Positions 14,409-15,132 of a stretch of 15,132 nucleotides of DNA are shown one piece after another. Below the pieces are notes generated by a model. That model ran no database searches. It saw only the letters and a list, made by a program, of their open reading frames with translations, and was not told the origin of the DNA. The DNA is from GCA-2718595 sp963935005. GTDB lineage: Bacteria > Gemmatimonadota > Gemmatimonadetes > Longimicrobiales > Gaopeijiaceae. Both the position numbers and the translations under genes were made by a program. Numbering within the stretch: the stretch's first letter is position 1; each line of letters begins with the position of its first letter. Where the stretch lies: contig CAWWAX010000033.1 in the NCBI GenBank assembly GCA_963935005.1, positions 1 through 15,132 on the forward strand, written 5' to 3'.

Positions 14409-15053
14409 CTAATCGAGAAGGGGAGCTATTAACCTAGCAAACTTATTTCTTGCCCTATTTAGACGACTTTTGACTGTACCCAACCTGCACCCAATTATTT
14501 CAGCTATGTCCTCATAATTCTTGCCCTCAAGTTCACGCAGTACAAAAACGATCCTATGATGTTCAGGTAGCTCATTAACAGCCTCTTCCACCAACGCTTT
14601 CAAATGCCTCTTCCTGTAAAGATCGTCAGGCTTAAAGCTTGAATCCTCCCACTCCAACGGCCTGTGATCTGCCTCCCAATTTTTCTTTATTGTCTGAAAG
14701 AGAATAAGGGGACTCCTTGACCTATTCCTCAGTTCATTCTTGGCCAAATTTCCCGCTATGGTATAGATCCAGGTCGAAAATTTCTTAGTCTGATCAAAAC
14801 GATGTGCATGACGGTAGACCCGTACAAAAGTTTCCTGGACCAAATCCTGCCCTCTTTCTAGGTCTCCAATCGTCCTATAAACAAAGTTGAGCAAGCGAGT
14901 ATCATAACGATTGACCAACTCTTCAAAAGCATACTCATGTCCATCCAAAAACAACTGTACGATGTTTTTGTCTTCCAGTTTGTACAATGTTTTTCTTTGT
15001 TCACTAGCTGTCAGATTAGGTGAGGACGAGCTATGTCGAAGTTTTTTTTCCAC
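14409..15053 (-). CDS. ECF-type RNA polymerase sigma factor
   Basis: A sigma-70-family regulator with regions 2 and 4 only. With the start at GTG 15053 the product is 214 residues. Region 2 runs from about 35 to 113 (YAFEELVNRYDTRLLNF, DLVQETFVRVYRHAHRF, FSTWIYTIAGNLAKNELRNR). Region 4 is about 150-207, with LPEHHRIVFVLRELEG, YEDIAEIIGC and recognition helix GTVKSRLNRAR. The frame is open to TTG at 15122 and to the window edge, but AGGAG lies seven bases before the GTG and the extra residues look like random basic sequence, so 15053 is preferred. The N-terminal 25 residues are low-complexity and poorly conserved-looking. A probable anti-sigma gene follows. The regulon and signal cannot be read from the sequence. 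Confidence 0.9.
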   Translation of the reverse strand: MEKKLRHSSSSPNLTASEQRKTLYKLEDKNIVQLFLDGHEYAFEELVNRYDTRLLNFVYRTIGDLERGQDLVQETFVRVYRHAHRFDQTKKFSTWIYTIAGNLAKNELRNRSRSPLILFQTIKKNWEADHRPLEWEDSSFKPDDLYRKRHLKALVEEAVNELPEHHRIVFVLRELEGKNYEDIAEIIGCRLGTVKSRLNRARNKFARLIAPLLD

Positions 15054-15060
15054 TTTCCTA

Positions 15061-15065
15061 CTCCT
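15061..15065 (-). promoter_or_regulatory. Strong ribosome-binding site deciding the sigma-factor start
   Basis: AGGAG with a seven-base spacer to the GTG at 15053. Among the candidate starts (TTG 15122, GTG 15053, a TTG further inside) only this one has a good Shine-Dalgarno. Confidence 0.7.
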
Positions 15066-15093
15066 GCATGATCTAGGATGATTGGTTAACCTA

Positions 15094-15122
15094 GTTTTAC
15101 CTATATGCAGATTCCATGCCAA
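15094..15122 (-). promoter_or_regulatory. Candidate promoter upstream of the sigma-factor gene (sigma-54-like or sigma-70-like)
   Basis: The same stretch can be read two ways on the minus strand. Read as sigma-54, TGGCAT, five bases, then CTGCA (15121-15106) keeps GG and GC with exactly ten bases between them, the -24/-12 spacing. It departs from TGGCAC/TTGCA at one base in each half. Read as sigma-70, TTGGCA (15122-15117) and TAAAAC (15099-15094) are 17 bases apart. Either would give a leader of roughly 35-45 bases. Neither is a strong match, and the upstream context is outside the window. Confidence 0.28.
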
Positions 15123-15132
15123 TCTGCTTATT

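Noticed and set aside
15054..15122. Sigma-factor start at TTG 15122
   Set aside because: GTG 15053 has AGGAG at seven bases. The additional 23 residues look like untranslated leader and would cover the candidate promoter.
1..15132. Mobile elements, CRISPR arrays, defence or toxin-antitoxin genes, RNA genes
   Set aside because: On reading both strands I saw no transposase or integrase motifs, regular repeats, tRNA/rRNA-like segments or defence domains. The gene content is housekeeping.

Overview
The window is about 15.1 kb of chromosome-like sequence from a diderm bacterium, moderately AT-rich by eye. All fifteen clear protein genes and one candidate very small gene lie on the minus strand, so transcription runs from high to low coordinates. 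The envelope genes point to a Gram-negative cell: Ddl, a SPOR protein, a lipoprotein with a TonB C-terminal domain, and a rhomboid protease. The gene order and the rhomboid's C-terminal tail recall Gemmatimonadota or relatives in the FCB group. That placement is an impression from memory and was not tested. I see no phage, transposon, CRISPR, integron, tRNA or rRNA signal.

In transcription order, the right end (15132 to 13622) holds an ECF-type sigma factor. After a 223-base AT-rich gap comes a membrane-anchored, zinc-finger-type anti-sigma factor. Next is a compact run (13594 to 9535): holA (DNA polymerase III delta), a TPR-like/SPOR protein whose start lies inside holA, and a copA-type Cu(I) ATPase joined to it by a TAATG junction. 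The 139-base gap between copA and mutS is not empty. It contains an ORF of 27 codons (9427-9510) encoding one transmembrane helix, spaced as an operon member would be.

The middle (9395 to 4365) is a tightly coupled unit with 4-base stop/start overlaps at each joint: mutS, a TonB-C-domain lipoprotein, a CBS/cysteine-synthase-family PLP enzyme, and ddl. A rhomboid protease follows after 63 bases. The left part (3326 to 1) is the yebC-ruvC-ruvA-ruvB-queA block, with 1-base gaps or short overlaps apart from 31 bases before ruvB. queA runs off the left edge.

The theme is housekeeping: replication (holA), mismatch repair (mutS), Holliday-junction processing (ruvABC), cell-wall precursor synthesis (ddl), sulfur amino-acid metabolism and envelope maintenance. 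The less ordinary points are the tiny membrane ORF after copA, replacements at normally conserved positions in CopA and in the MutS ABC signature, a TonB-C domain anchored as a lipoprotein, and candidate promoters at the sigma/anti-sigma pair. No complete undescribed system is evident. The copA-linked micro-ORF is the best lead for something unannotated.
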